A stretch of DNA of 64,000 nucleotides from Sphingomonas sp. CCH9-E2 (GCF_001557215.1 NZ_LSJM01000454.1:20997-84996), one strand, 5' to 3'; counted from the stretch's first letter, positions 9,267 to 18,788 are shown. The notes: a model not told the origin generated them from the sequence alone. Program-made: numbers and translations.

Positions 9267-10487
9267 ATGAATTACGAGGCTCGGATGTTCGGTGGGGAAG
9301 AACGGCTCGCTCTGGCGGGTGAAGGCGAAAGGCGGTCGCGTCGCAAATGGTGGATCATCGCGGGCGTGATCGCGCTCGTCGTGATCGTGGCGGCGTATTT
9401 CGCCTTTGCCGCGGGCGGGGCGGGCGACAAGGCCCAACCGGCCAAGGCGGGCGCTGCCGGCGCGGCCAAGGGCGGGCAGGGCGGCGATCGCCAGCTCCCG
9501 ACCGTCACCGTCGCCGTTCCGGGCCGCAGCGATATCGCCAGCGTCATCAGCGGCACCGGCTCGCTCGCCGCGCGCCGGGAGATGCCGGTCGGCGTCGCCG
9601 GTGAAGGTGGCATGGTCACGCGCGTGCTGGTCGAGCCGGGCGATTGGGTGAATGCGGGGCAGGTGCTCGCCACCGTCGACCGTTCGGTCCAGAGCCAGAC
9701 CGCTCAGTCGCAGGCCGCCAGCATCCGCGTCGCACAGGCCGACCTCAACATCGCCCAGGCCGAGCTCGATCGCGCGCAGCAACTGCTCGCGCGTGGGTTC
9801 GTGTCCAAGGCGGATATCGATCGCAAGACCGCAACCCGTGACGCCGCCGCTGCACGCGTGCGCGTTGCCCAGTCGCAGCTGTCCGAGACGCAGGCGCGCA
9901 ACCGCCGCCTCGACATCCGCGCGCCCGCCGCTGGCCTGGTGCTCACTCGCGCGGTGGAGCCGGGGCAGATCGTCAGCGCCGGTTCGGGCACGCTGTTCCG
10001 CGTCGCGCAGGGCGGACAGATGGAGCTGCGCACGCAGCTGAGCGAAGCGGACCTGCAGCGCATTCCCGTCGGCGCACGCGCCGAAGTGACGCCGGTCGGC
10101 ACCGATCGCGTGTTCGTCGGCGAGGTGTGGCAGGTGTCGCCGGTCATCGACCCGCAGACGCGCCAGGGCATCGCCCGCGTCGCCCTGTCGTTCGATCGCG
10201 CGCTGCGTCCGGGCGGCTTTGCTGCTGCACGCATCGTCGCTGGCGGCGCAGTTGCCCCGCTGCTGCCGCAGTCGGCGATCCAGAGCGATGCCAAGGGCAA
10301 CTACGTCTATATCCTCAATGCCAAGGACGAGGCCGAGCGCCGCGCGGTGACCACGGGTGACGTGTCGGATACCGGCGTCGCGATCACCAGCGGGCTGGAC
10401 GGAACCGAGCGCGTGGTGCTGACCGCCGGCGCGTTCCTCAATCCGGGTCAGAAGGTCAAGCCGAACCTCACCACGCTGAAGCGTTAA
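9267..10487 (+). CDS. RND efflux periplasmic adaptor subunit (HlyD/MFP family)
   Basis: A 406-residue membrane-fusion protein. A single N-terminal membrane anchor lies at about residues 27-48 (KWWIIAGVIALVVIVAAYFAF) and there is no lipobox. Next come the first half of the lipoyl domain (GTGSLAARREMPVGVAGEGG), a coiled-coil hairpin (about residues 140-215, SQAASIRVAQADLNIAQAELDRAQ), the second lipoyl half (RAPAAGLVLTRAVEPGQIVS) and the beta-barrel/MP domains. It links the inner-membrane pump encoded 13 bp downstream with an outer-membrane channel that is not encoded here. The substrate is unknown. Confidence 0.92.
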   Translation: MNYEARMFGGEERLALAGEGERRSRRKWWIIAGVIALVVIVAAYFAFAAGGAGDKAQPAKAGAAGAAKGGQGGDRQLPTVTVAVPGRSDIASVISGTGSLAARREMPVGVAGEGGMVTRVLVEPGDWVNAGQVLATVDRSVQSQTAQSQAASIRVAQADLNIAQAELDRAQQLLARGFVSKADIDRKTATRDAAAARVRVAQSQLSETQARNRRLDIRAPAAGLVLTRAVEPGQIVSAGSGTLFRVAQGGQMELRTQLSEADLQRIPVGARAEVTPVGTDRVFVGEVWQVSPVIDPQTRQGIARVALSFDRALRPGGFAAARIVAGGAVAPLLPQSAIQSDAKGNYVYILNAKDEAERRAVTTGDVSDTGVAITSGLDGTERVVLTAGAFLNPGQKVKPNLTTLKR

Positions 10488-10500
10488 GGGACAACGGGAC

Positions 10501-13500
10501 ATGAGCTTTCGCAACATCTCGGCCTGGTCGATCCGGAACCCGGTTCCGCCGATCGTCCTGTTCCTTGCGCTGACCATCGCCGGCTTCGTCAGCTTCGCGC
10601 GGATGGACGTGAACAACGATCCGGACATCGACTTCCCGATCGTCTGGGTCTCGATCAGCCAGCCCGGCGCCGCGCCGAGCGAGCTCGAGACCCAGGTGAC
10701 GCAGCGCGTCGAGGCGGCGGTGCGCAGCCTGCAGGGGATCGACCAGATCGAATCCACCGTCAGCGAAGGCAATTCGCAGACGGTGATCCAGCTCGATATC
10801 GGCACGCCGATCGATCGTGCCGTCAGCGACGTGCGCGACGCGGTCGCCCAGATCCGCGGCGACCTGCCCGACGGGATCCTCGAGCCGCTGGTCGGTCGTG
10901 CCAACACGTCGGATCAGGAAATCGCGACCTTCACCGCGACCGGCACCGACATGACGATCGAGCAGCTGTCCTGGTATGTCGACAATACGGTGGCCAACGA
11001 ACTGCTGTCGATCGACGGCCTGTCGGGGGTCGAGCGCATCGGCGGGGTCAGTCGCGAAATCCGCGTCATCCTGAACCTGCCCAAGATCCAGTCGCTCGGC
11101 CTCACCGCATCGCAGGTCAACCAACAGCTGCGTCAGGTCAATCTCAACGCGGCAGGCGGACGCACCGAGATTTCGGGCAGCGAACAATCGGTCCGTGTCC
11201 TGGGCAACGCGGCGGACGCGAAGGCGCTGGCGGAAACGCGCATCGCCATCGGCGGCGACCGCAATGTCCGGCTCGCCGACATCGCCGACGTCAAGGATCT
11301 CTATGCCGAACAACGCAGCCTGGCCGAGTTCAACGGCCGCCAGGTGCTGTCGTTCAACATCAAGCGCGCGAAGGGTGCGTCCGATGTGACCGTGTTCGAC
11401 GAGGCGGAAAAGAAGCTGGAGGCGCTCAACAAGCGTAACCCCTCGGTCCAGTTCAACGTCCTGTTCAACAGCGTCAAATACACCGAGGCGCAATATCATT
11501 CGGCGATGGTCGCAATGATCGAGGGCGCGGTGCTCGCGGTCGTCGTCGTGTTCCTGTTCCTGCGCGACTGGCGCGCGACGGTGATCTCGGCGCTGGCGAT
11601 CCCGCTCTCGGCGATCCCGACCTTCTGGTTCATGGAGATGCTCGGCTTCACCCTGAACCAGATGACGCTGCTGGCGCTCAGCCTGGTCGCGGGCGTGCTG
11701 GTCGACGATGCGATCGTCGAGATCGAGAATATCGTCAGGCACATGCGCATGGGCAAATCGGCCTATCAGGCATCGATCGACGCGGCGGACGAGATCGGCG
11801 TTGCGGTTCTCGCGACCACCATGTCGATCGTGGCGGTGTTCCTGCCTGTCGGCCTGATGCCGGGGCTCGCTGGTCAGTTCTTCAAGAATTTCGGACTGAC
11901 GGTGGTTGCCGCCGTGCTGATGTCGCTGGCGATCGCGCGCTTGCTGACACCGATGATCGCGGCCTATTTCCTGAAGGCCAAGGGTCATGCCAGCCATGGC
12001 GAGGGCGCGATGATGGACGGTTATGTCCGCATCCTGCGCTGGACGCTGACGCATCGCTGGGTCGCGGTGGTGGCATTTCTGGTCGCCTTTGCGCTCGAAA
12101 TCTTCCTCGCGGCGGGTGGACCGTTGCCGTTTACCTTCCAGCCCAATCAGGATCAGGACGACATCACCGTCCAGATCGAGATGGTGCCCGGGACCAGCCT
12201 CGAGCAGACCAAGGCCGTCGTCGACAAGGTGACCGCGATCGTCGCGGCGCGCAGCGACGTGGTCGAAAACGTCTATTCGCGCACCTTTGTCGGCAATGGT
12301 CGCGTGGTCGCGATCCTGAAGGACGAACGTCCGATCACCAGCGTCGAGCTGGAGCAGGCACTTCAGCCAGCGCTGGCCCAGATTCCCGATGCGCGCGTCA
12401 ATGTGCGGTCGCAGGGTGGCTGGGGCGGCAGCGGCCGTGCGGTCTCGATCGTGCTGGGCGGTGAGGATCCCAAGCTGCTCAACGACACTGCGCTCAAGAT
12501 CGTCTCCGAGATGGAAAAGATGCGCGAGCTGCGCGCGCCGCGCATCAGTGGCGATCTCCAGCGGCCGGAAATCGTCATCGAGCCGCGTACCGAGCTCGCC
12601 GCCGACCTCGGCGTGACGACTGCCGCGCTCTCGAACGCGATCCGCATCGCGACGCTGGGCGATATCGATCAGAACAGTGCGAAATTCTCGCTGTCCGATC
12701 GTCAGGTGCCGATCCGCGTCGCACTCGCCGAAAGCTCGCGCGCCGAGCTGGAGACGATCCGCAACCTGCCGGTGGCGACCTCGACCGGCGGGTCGGTGCC
12801 GCTGGGCGTGGTCGCGGACATCAAGTTCGGTGTCGGCGCGACCCGCATCGATCGTCTGAACCAGAAGCGCCGCCTGGTCATCGGTGCCGATCTCGCCACC
12901 GATCCCCAGACCGGCAAGCCGTTCGTGCAGGGCGCGGTCATGCAGAAGGTCGATCAGCTGCCCACGATGCGCAACCTGCCGATGGGTGTCGGCAAGCTCG
13001 AGGTCGGGCAGGCCAAATGGCAGGCTGAAATGTTGACCAACTTCGTGGTCGCGTTGATCTCGGGCATCCTGCTCGTCTTCGCGGTGCTGGTGCTGCTCTA
13101 TCGCGGCGTGATGGCGGCGATGGTCAATCTGTCGTCGCTGCTGATCGCGGCGCTGGGCGGATTGATCGCCTTGTGGATCACCAACAACCCGATCTCGATG
13201 CCGGTGCTGATCGGGGTGCTGATGCTGCTCGGCATCGTCGCGAAGAACTCGATCCTGCTGATCGACTTCGCGCTGGAGGAGATGGAGAAGGGCGTCGACA
13301 AGATCACCGCGATCGTCGACGCCGGGCACAAGCGTGCGCAGCCGATCGTGATGACCACGGTCGCGATGGTCGCCGGCATGGTGCCGACCGCGCTGTCGCT
13401 GAACGGCGACGGGTCGTGGCGCGCGCCAATGGGTATCACTGTGATTGGCGGCCTGATCCTGTCGACGCTGCTTACGCTGCTGATCGTCCCGGCACTGTTC

Positions 13501-13665
13501 AGCCTCGCGCTGGGCATGGAGCGGCGGGTCGGTCCGTGGCTGGGCCGCAGGCTGCTGACCTTCAGCCCCGGTGACGATGCCGAGGACAAGGCGCGCCTTG
13601 CCGGCACCGTCCCCGCGGGCCGCATCGGGCATAGCGGCAACGAAGGCACCGCGCCTGCCGAGTGA
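10501..13665 (+). CDS. RND multidrug-type efflux transporter, inner-membrane pump
   Basis: A 1,054-residue AcrB-type proton-driven pump with 12 expected membrane helices and two large periplasmic loops. N-terminal signatures are SIRNPVPPIVLFLALTIAGFVSF and the porter region NDPDIDFPIVWVSISQPGAAPSELE. TM4 carries the proton-relay acidic pair in LVAGVLVDDAIVEIENIVRHM, and the matching second-half helix is GVLMLLGIVAKNSILLIDFALE. It forms a two-gene operon with the adaptor upstream. The divergence from classic AcrB in the porter loops suggests the HAE-2-like group with unknown substrates. Transcription probably ends at the hairpin at 13677-13723. Confidence 0.94.
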   Translation: MSFRNISAWSIRNPVPPIVLFLALTIAGFVSFARMDVNNDPDIDFPIVWVSISQPGAAPSELETQVTQRVEAAVRSLQGIDQIESTVSEGNSQTVIQLDIGTPIDRAVSDVRDAVAQIRGDLPDGILEPLVGRANTSDQEIATFTATGTDMTIEQLSWYVDNTVANELLSIDGLSGVERIGGVSREIRVILNLPKIQSLGLTASQVNQQLRQVNLNAAGGRTEISGSEQSVRVLGNAADAKALAETRIAIGGDRNVRLADIADVKDLYAEQRSLAEFNGRQVLSFNIKRAKGASDVTVFDEAEKKLEALNKRNPSVQFNVLFNSVKYTEAQYHSAMVAMIEGAVLAVVVVFLFLRDWRATVISALAIPLSAIPTFWFMEMLGFTLNQMTLLALSLVAGVLVDDAIVEIENIVRHMRMGKSAYQASIDAADEIGVAVLATTMSIVAVFLPVGLMPGLAGQFFKNFGLTVVAAVLMSLAIARLLTPMIAAYFLKAKGHASHGEGAMMDGYVRILRWTLTHRWVAVVAFLVAFALEIFLAAGGPLPFTFQPNQDQDDITVQIEMVPGTSLEQTKAVVDKVTAIVAARSDVVENVYSRTFVGNGRVVAILKDERPITSVELEQALQPALAQIPDARVNVRSQGGWGGSGRAVSIVLGGEDPKLLNDTALKIVSEMEKMRELRAPRISGDLQRPEIVIEPRTELAADLGVTTAALSNAIRIATLGDIDQNSAKFSLSDRQVPIRVALAESSRAELETIRNLPVATSTGGSVPLGVVADIKFGVGATRIDRLNQKRRLVIGADLATDPQTGKPFVQGAVMQKVDQLPTMRNLPMGVGKLEVGQAKWQAEMLTNFVVALISGILLVFAVLVLLYRGVMAAMVNLSSLLIAALGGLIALWITNNPISMPVLIGVLMLLGIVAKNSILLIDFALEEMEKGVDKITAIVDAGHKRAQPIVMTTVAMVAGMVPTALSLNGDGSWRAPMGITVIGGLILSTLLTLLIVPALFSLALGMERRVGPWLGRRLLTFSPGDDAEDKARLAGTVPAGRIGHSGNEGTAPAE

Positions 13666-13676
13666 ACCAAAAAGAG

Positions 13677-13723
13677 GCACGCGGATTGTTCCGGCTATGA
13701 ACCCGGCAATCCGCGTGCTTTCT
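13677..13723 (+). terminator. Rho-independent-like terminator after the RND operon
   Basis: A perfect 12-bp stem, GCACGCGGATTG (13677-13688) with CAATCCGCGTGC (13707-13718), encloses an 18-nt loop and is followed by TTTCT; a run of A precedes it. It begins 12 bases after the RND stop codon. The conventional ATG of the next gene (13697) lies in the loop, which matters for that gene's start. Confidence 0.7.
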
Positions 13724-14977
13724 GGTCCTGTGATTCGTTCATCCGACCCTGTCCCGCCTGGCCTCAGGCGCATGCGCATCCTCGCCACCGGCCTGCTGGT
13801 GGTGATGGCGGCGGTGTATTTCACCGCGCGCAGCTACGAGCCCGACTATACTGCCGCAGGGTTTATCCGTGCCTTTGCCGAGGCGGCGATGGTCGGCGGC
13901 CTGGCGGACTGGTTTGCGGTCACCGCGCTGTTCCGCCACCCGCTCGGCCTGCCGATCCCGCACACCGCGATCATCCCGCGCAACAAGGAGCGGATCGCCA
14001 CCTCGCTCGCCAATTTCCTGCGCGATAACTTCCTGATCCCCCGCGTCGTGGCGCGGCGGATGCGGACGATCGACGTGGCGGGGGCCGCGGGCCGCTGGCT
14101 GGCCCAGCCCCCCGAAAGCTCCGGGCGCCTGCGCCGCGGCGCATCGCGCATGGCCGCGAACCTGCTCGAATCGCTCGACAAGGATCAGCTCGGCGGTCTG
14201 ATCAAGGGCGCGGTCGCCAATCGCCTGCGCCAGACCGACATCGCGCCGTTGCTGGGCCAGGCGCTGGGCGCGGCGATTGCCGAGGGGCGGCATCTGCCGC
14301 TGATGGATTCGATGCTGCGCTGGCTGGCCAAGATCATCGACCAGAATGAGGCGCTGATCCGCAAGATGGTGCACGAGCGCGCCGGCGCGATCATGCGCTG
14401 GACCGGGCTGGACGAAACGCTCGCCAATGCAATCATCGACGGGCTGTACAAGCTGGTGTCGGACGTCGCCGAGGATCCCGGCCACCCGCTGCGCGCCAAG
14501 GTGGAGGAGGGGCTGGAAAAGCTCGCCTTCGATCTGCAGTTCGACATCCCGACCCGGCTGAAGGTCGAGGCGTTCAAGGCCGACATGCTCGACAATCCCG
14601 CACTCGCCCGCTGGATCGAGGGGATGTGGGAGCAGGCGCGCAGCGCGCTGCTGCGGGTCGCGCGCGATCCCGACGCCGCGCTGGCGGGCAAGTTTGGCGA
14701 TGCGCTGCGCCAGCTTGGCGGAACGCTGCAGAGCGATCCGCGCCTGGCGCACATGATCAACCGCTTCGTCCGCCGTGCCGCAGTCGGCACCGCCGCCGAT
14801 TATGGCGACGGCATCGTCCGGCTGGTTTCGGACACGGTGCGCGGCTGGGACGCGCGCACGATTACCGGACGGCTCGAAAATGCGGTCGGCAAGGACCTGC
14901 AGTATATCCGCATCAACGGGACGTTGGTCGGCGGCATGGTCGGGCTCACGCTACACACGTTGCATACGGTGCTGTGA
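13697..14977 (+). CDS. DUF445 family membrane-anchored protein
   Basis: A protein of up to 426 residues in the DUF445 (YjiN-like) family. After a short N-terminus comes one membrane helix (ILATGLLVVMAAVYFTA), then the family signature AAMVGGLADWFAVTALFRHPLGLPIPHTAIIPRNKERIA. A long helical, amphipathic region runs to a second hydrophobic stretch at the C-terminus (INGTLVGGMVGLTLHTL). Function is unknown. The ATG at 13697 lies inside the terminator loop of the RND operon, so translation may start downstream, for example at the GTG at 13730 or the ATG at 13772; no candidate has a strong ribosome site. Confidence 0.85.
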   Translation: MNPAIRVLSGPVIRSSDPVPPGLRRMRILATGLLVVMAAVYFTARSYEPDYTAAGFIRAFAEAAMVGGLADWFAVTALFRHPLGLPIPHTAIIPRNKERIATSLANFLRDNFLIPRVVARRMRTIDVAGAAGRWLAQPPESSGRLRRGASRMAANLLESLDKDQLGGLIKGAVANRLRQTDIAPLLGQALGAAIAEGRHLPLMDSMLRWLAKIIDQNEALIRKMVHERAGAIMRWTGLDETLANAIIDGLYKLVSDVAEDPGHPLRAKVEEGLEKLAFDLQFDIPTRLKVEAFKADMLDNPALARWIEGMWEQARSALLRVARDPDAALAGKFGDALRQLGGTLQSDPRLAHMINRFVRRAAVGTAADYGDGIVRLVSDTVRGWDARTITGRLENAVGKDLQYIRINGTLVGGMVGLTLHTLHTVL

Positions 14978-14978
14978 G

Positions 14979-15118
14979 CAACCTAATCCGCCCCCGCCAG
15001 GGGGAGGTGTCAGCGCAGGGGAGGAAGCGCGACGGTTGAGGACATAGCCTTCCTCCCCCTCCGTCGCCCCGGATCAAGTCCGCGGCGTCACCTCCCCCTG
15101 GCGGGGGAGGATTGTTGG
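14979..15118. repeat. Long inverted repeat, REP-like element between convergent genes
   Basis: Arms at 14979-15009 and 15089-15118 are inverted copies of each other with three or so mismatches (left arm core GCCCCCGCCAGGGGGAGGTG). Each arm also folds on itself through CCCCC and GGGGG. The 79-bp middle contains a further CTTCCTCCCC segment. The element exactly fills the gap between the DUF445 gene and the convergent HAD gene. It may act as a bidirectional terminator or mRNA-end stabiliser. Similar GC-rich palindromes are scattered in sphingomonad genomes, but no second copy was noticed in this window. Confidence 0.7.
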
Positions 15119-15793
15119 CTACCCCTCCCAATCCAGCACCGTCCACCCCTTGCGCGCCGCCAGTTTCCGCAGCGGCCCATGCGCATTGACCGCGAACGGC
15201 TCGTCCGCCCATTCGAGTACCGGCGCGTCGGACACATGGTCACTGTAAAAGCGCACCCGGATGTCCTTTCGCGCGATCCCCTCGCGCGCCATCCACGCCT
15301 CGATCAGCCGCAATTTGGCGGGGCCGTAGCAATTTTCGCCCTCAAGGCCTGCCAGCACATTGCCGTGCGGGTCGCGCCGCGCGGCGGTGGCGATGACCGT
15401 GGCGATGTGCAGCCGCGCGGCGATCGCCTGCGCATAATAGCCATGGCTCGCGGTTGCCAGCACCGGCTCCCACCCCGCCGCGCGATCGGCCTCGACCCGC
15501 GCGCGGGCGTCGGCGAACAGGTTGGTCGCGGCCATATCGTCGGCGAATGCCTCTGCCACCACGGCCAGTTCGGCGGGCGGGATCGTGCGGCCGATCATCA
15601 GGCGATGGGTGATTTCCTTCAGTCGCGCGCGGTCGATCGCCTTGGCGAGATAGGCAAGACTCGCCACCCCCGCGAGCGGCAGCAGCGCCAGCCGCCACGG
15701 CGCGCGCACCTTTGCCGCATGGATCAGGAACGGCGTCCAGGTCGCGCGCCGGGTGATCGTCTTGTCCATGTCGTAAATGGCGAGTCGGCGCAT
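15119..15793 (-). CDS. HAD-IB family phosphatase
   Basis: A 224-residue cytoplasmic hydrolase of the HAD superfamily, subfamily IB (phosphoserine-phosphatase-like). Motif I is YDMDKTIT at residue 7 (nucleophile and acid Asp), motif II the Ser in LATASHGYY, motif III the Lys in GPAKLRLI, and motif IV FYSDHVSDAPVLEWA. The cap region (about residues 15-100) is helical. The physiological substrate cannot be told from sequence; related proteins act on phosphoserine or on lysophospholipids. It stands alone, convergent with the DUF445 gene and divergent from the mla operon. Confidence 0.88.
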   Translation of the reverse strand: MRRLAIYDMDKTITRRATWTPFLIHAAKVRAPWRLALLPLAGVASLAYLAKAIDRARLKEITHRLMIGRTIPPAELAVVAEAFADDMAATNLFADARARVEADRAAGWEPVLATASHGYYAQAIAARLHIATVIATAARRDPHGNVLAGLEGENCYGPAKLRLIEAWMAREGIARKDIRVRFYSDHVSDAPVLEWADEPFAVNAHGPLRKLAARKGWTVLDWEG

Positions 15794-15893
15794 CGGAACC
15801 TTTCCTGACCGTCCGCAATTGGTTCGGTCGGTATCTTATCCTCTAGCTACAGGTGCTTGCCGTTCCAGTCCGAATCAACGATGGATGGTCGCG

Positions 15894-16997
15894 ATGAACG
15901 CGCCAGCCGACTTTCAGCACGACGCGGCCGCGGGGGCGCTGCGGTTCAGCGGCAATCTGTCGTTGCGCGATATCGGCGACCTGCCCGACCGGCTGGGTGC
16001 GGTGGAGGGCGATGTGCGCCTGCTCGACATGCGCGGGATCGATCGGATCGACACGGTCGGCGCGTGGCTGATCCACCGCTTTGCGCGCGATCACGGCGCG
16101 CAGGTGTCGGGCCTCGATTCGAACCAGCAGCTATTGTTCGACCATGTCGCCCAGGCCGATCACCCGATCGAAGCTCCGCGCAAGCCGATGGGCGCGTTTG
16201 CCCAATTGCTCGCCGAAATCGGCGAAGCGGTGATTCAGGCAGCGAAGACGATGTTCGGCCTGCTCGGCTTCATGGGCGCGACCGCCATCGCGGCGGGGCG
16301 CGTGATCGCCAATCCGCGCCGCTTCCGCTATCACGCCACGGTCCACCGGTTCGAAGTCGTCGGCGTCTCCGCACTCGGCATCATCGGGTTGATGAGCTTC
16401 CTGATCGGCATCGTCATCGCGCAACAGGGCTCGGTACAGCTGCGCCAGTTCGGCGCGGAAGTGTTCACGATCAACCTGGTCGGCCGCATCACGCTGCGCG
16501 AACTCGGCATCCTGATGACCGCCATCATGGTCGCCGGCCGCTCGGGCTCGGCCTTTGCCGCCCAGCTCGGCACGATGAAGCTGACCGAAGAAATCGACGC
16601 GATGCGCACTATCGGGGTCAACCCGATGGAGGCACTCGTCTTGCCGCGCGTGATCGCGGCGGTGCTCATGCTGCCGTTGCTCGGCTTCTACGCCTCGCTG
16701 ATCGCGATGATCGGGGGCGGCCTGCTGTGCTGGATCGCGCTCGACATTCCGCCGATTACCTTCGTCCAGCGCATCCGCGAAGTGGTGCCGATCACCGACC
16801 TCTATGTCGGGCTGGTCAAGGCGCCCGTGTTCGGCGCGATTATCGCCATCGCCGGCTGCTATCAGGGCATGCAGGTCGAGAGCGACGCCGAACAGGTCGG
16901 CATGCGCACCACCACCGCGGTGGTTCAGGCGATCTTTCTCGTCATCGTGCTCGACGCCTTTTTCGCGGTGTTCTTCACCGAAGTGGGGTGGAACTGA
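15894..16997 (+). CDS. mlaE: MlaE family ABC transporter permease with N-terminal STAS-like domain
   Basis: A 367-residue inner-membrane permease for lipid transport between the membranes. Residues 1-100 form a STAS-like domain (LRFSGNLSLRDIGDLPDRL... LLDMRGIDRIDTVGAWLI). After residue 110 comes the MlaE core: GFMGATAIAAGRVIANPRRFRYHATVHRFEVVG, then VGRITLRELGILMTAIMVAGRSGSAFAAQLGTMKLTEEIDAM, the coupling segment and family signature. It is first in a four-gene operon mlaE-mlaF-mlaD-lipoprotein. An in-frame ATG at 15885 would add three residues. The STAS fusion replaces a separate MlaB, as in other Alphaproteobacteria. Confidence 0.92.
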   Translation: MNAPADFQHDAAAGALRFSGNLSLRDIGDLPDRLGAVEGDVRLLDMRGIDRIDTVGAWLIHRFARDHGAQVSGLDSNQQLLFDHVAQADHPIEAPRKPMGAFAQLLAEIGEAVIQAAKTMFGLLGFMGATAIAAGRVIANPRRFRYHATVHRFEVVGVSALGIIGLMSFLIGIVIAQQGSVQLRQFGAEVFTINLVGRITLRELGILMTAIMVAGRSGSAFAAQLGTMKLTEEIDAMRTIGVNPMEALVLPRVIAAVLMLPLLGFYASLIAMIGGGLLCWIALDIPPITFVQRIREVVPITDLYVGLVKAPVFGAIIAIAGCYQGMQVESDAEQVGMRTTTAVVQAIFLVIVLDAFFAVFFTEVGWN

Positions 16998-17809
16998 TGA
17001 CCGCCCCGACATTCGACGATGAAGAAGCGATCATCCGCGTGCGCGGCCTCAGCAACAGCTTTGGCGAGCAGACCGTCCACGAACAGCTCGACCTCGACGT
17101 ACGGCGCGGCGAGATTCTGGGCGTGGTCGGCGGTTCGGGAACCGGCAAGTCGGTGCTGATGCGGTCGATCATCGGGCTGCAACAGCCCGATGCCGGCAGC
17201 GTCCATGTGTTCGGCGAATCGGTGCTGGATGCCGATGAGCGCGCCGCGATCGAGATCCGTCGCCGCTGGGGCGTGTTGTTTCAGGGCGGCGCGCTGTTTT
17301 CGACCCTGACCGTGGCCGAGAATGTGCAGGTTCCGCTCAAGGAATTCTACCCGCAGCTCGACGAACAGCTGCTGGCGGAGATCGCGGCCTACAAGGTCGT
17401 GATGACCGGCCTGCCGCCCGAAGCGGGTCCCAAATATCCCGCCGAACTTTCGGGCGGCATGAAGAAGCGAGCAGGCCTCTCGCGCAGCCTCGCGCTCGAT
17501 CCCGAATTGCTGTTCCTCGACGAACCGACCGCCGGGCTCGACCCGATCGGCGCGGCAGCGTTCGACGAACTGACGCGGTCGCTTCAGCAGACGCTCGGGC
17601 TCACTGTGTTTCTGATCACCCACGACCTCGATACGCTCTATGCAATCTGCGACCGCGTCGCGGTGCTGGCCGACAAGCGCGTGATCGCGGTGGGAACGAT
17701 CGACGAGCTCCTCGCTTTGGATCATCCGTGGATCCAGGACTATTTCAACGGCCCGCGCGGACGCGCGGCGGTGGCGAGCGCGAAACGCGCCGGCGCCATG
17801 GGGGCATGA
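16997..17809 (+). CDS. mlaF: MlaF family ABC transporter ATP-binding protein
   Basis: A 270-residue ATPase that powers the Mla lipid transporter. Walker A is GGSGTGKS near residue 46, the signature is ELSGGMKKR, Walker B LLFLDEPTAGLD, and the H-loop is LITHD. The LSGGMKKRAGLSRSLALDPELLFLDEPTAGLDPI stretch is characteristic of the MlaF/Ttg2A group. Its ATG overlaps the mlaE stop by one base (TGATG). The open frame continues far upstream, but that part is out-of-frame mlaE sequence. Confidence 0.94.
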   Translation: MTAPTFDDEEAIIRVRGLSNSFGEQTVHEQLDLDVRRGEILGVVGGSGTGKSVLMRSIIGLQQPDAGSVHVFGESVLDADERAAIEIRRRWGVLFQGGALFSTLTVAENVQVPLKEFYPQLDEQLLAEIAAYKVVMTGLPPEAGPKYPAELSGGMKKRAGLSRSLALDPELLFLDEPTAGLDPIGAAAFDELTRSLQQTLGLTVFLITHDLDTLYAICDRVAVLADKRVIAVGTIDELLALDHPWIQDYFNGPRGRAAVASAKRAGAMGA

Positions 17810-17816
17810 GGGACTG

Positions 17817-18788
17817 ATGGAAACACGCTCAAACCATGTGCTGGTCGGCGCGGTCGTGCTGATCCTGCTCGCCGTGCTGGCGCTGTTCACCGTGTGGCTC
17901 GCCCGCGTGAACACGACCAGCGAGAAGGAGTACGACATCTTCTTCAAGCAGGCAGTCGACGGGCTGAACAAGGGATCGCAGGTCGCCTTTTCCGGTGTCC
18001 CGGCGGGACAGGTCAAGGAAATCGGCCTGTTCAAGCCCGACCCCAGCCTGGTGCGCGTGCGGATCGCGGTGAACAGCGACGTTCCGGTCCTGCAGGGAAC
18101 CACCGCGACCATTCAGGGCGTCGGCTTTACCGGGGTCAGCCAGATCCAGCTCGACGGCGCGGTGAAGGGTGCCCCGCCGATCGTGTGCCCGGACGTCAAT
18201 CCGCGCAGCGTTTGTCCGCTCGGCGTGCCGGTGATCCCGACCAAGCAGGGCGGCCTTGGCGCGTTGCTCAACTCCGCGCCGCGCCTGCTTGAGCGGCTGT
18301 CGACCCTGACCGAGCGACTGACCGAATTGCTGTCCGACCGCAATCAGGCGTCGATCAGCGGCATCCTCGCCAATACCGAGAAGCTGACCGGCGAACTGGC
18401 GAAGGGCGCGCCGGACATGCGCGCGACCCTCGCCGAGCTGCGGGTGACGGTGCAGAAGGCGGGCGTCGCTGCCGAGCAGATCGGCAATCTTGCCGGCACC
18501 ACCGACCGGGTGCTTGACCAGGAAATCGCGCCGACGATGAAGGATCTGCGCGGCGCGATCGCCTCGGCCGACAAGAGCATGAAGGCGCTGGAGAAGACGC
18601 TGGGCAAGGCCGATGGTGGCATCGACGAGGTGACGACCAAGACGCTGCCCGAGATCAACCAGCTGATCCAGGATCTGCGGCAGATGACCGCCGCGCTCGC
18701 ATCGGTCGCGGAAAAGATCGACCGTGAAGGCGCCGGATCGCTGATCGGATCGCCCAAGCTGCCTGACTACGACCCCAAGAAGAAGTGA
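17817..18788 (+). CDS. mlaD: MlaD family lipid-transfer protein (MCE domain)
   Basis: A 323-residue protein with one N-terminal membrane helix (HVLVGAVVLILLAVLALFTVWLA), a single MCE domain at about residues 36-115 (YDIFFKQAVDGLNKGSQVAFSGVPAGQVKEI... GVGFTGVSQIQLDG), and a long helical C-terminal tail (residues 150-320). MCE hexamers form the periplasmic lipid channel of Mla-type transporters. It lies 7 bp after mlaF, and its stop codon lies within the start region of the lipoprotein gene. Confidence 0.92.
   Translation: METRSNHVLVGAVVLILLAVLALFTVWLARVNTTSEKEYDIFFKQAVDGLNKGSQVAFSGVPAGQVKEIGLFKPDPSLVRVRIAVNSDVPVLQGTTATIQGVGFTGVSQIQLDGAVKGAPPIVCPDVNPRSVCPLGVPVIPTKQGGLGALLNSAPRLLERLSTLTERLTELLSDRNQASISGILANTEKLTGELAKGAPDMRATLAELRVTVQKAGVAAEQIGNLAGTTDRVLDQEIAPTMKDLRGAIASADKSMKALEKTLGKADGGIDEVTTKTLPEINQLIQDLRQMTAALASVAEKIDREGAGSLIGSPKLPDYDPKKK

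Noticed and set aside
10468..13824. Very long open frame (about 1,118 codons) antisense to the RND pump
   Set aside because: It mirrors the pump gene exactly. Its Asp/Arg/His-rich translation is typical of the antisense of a high-GC gene, and it shows no family motif.
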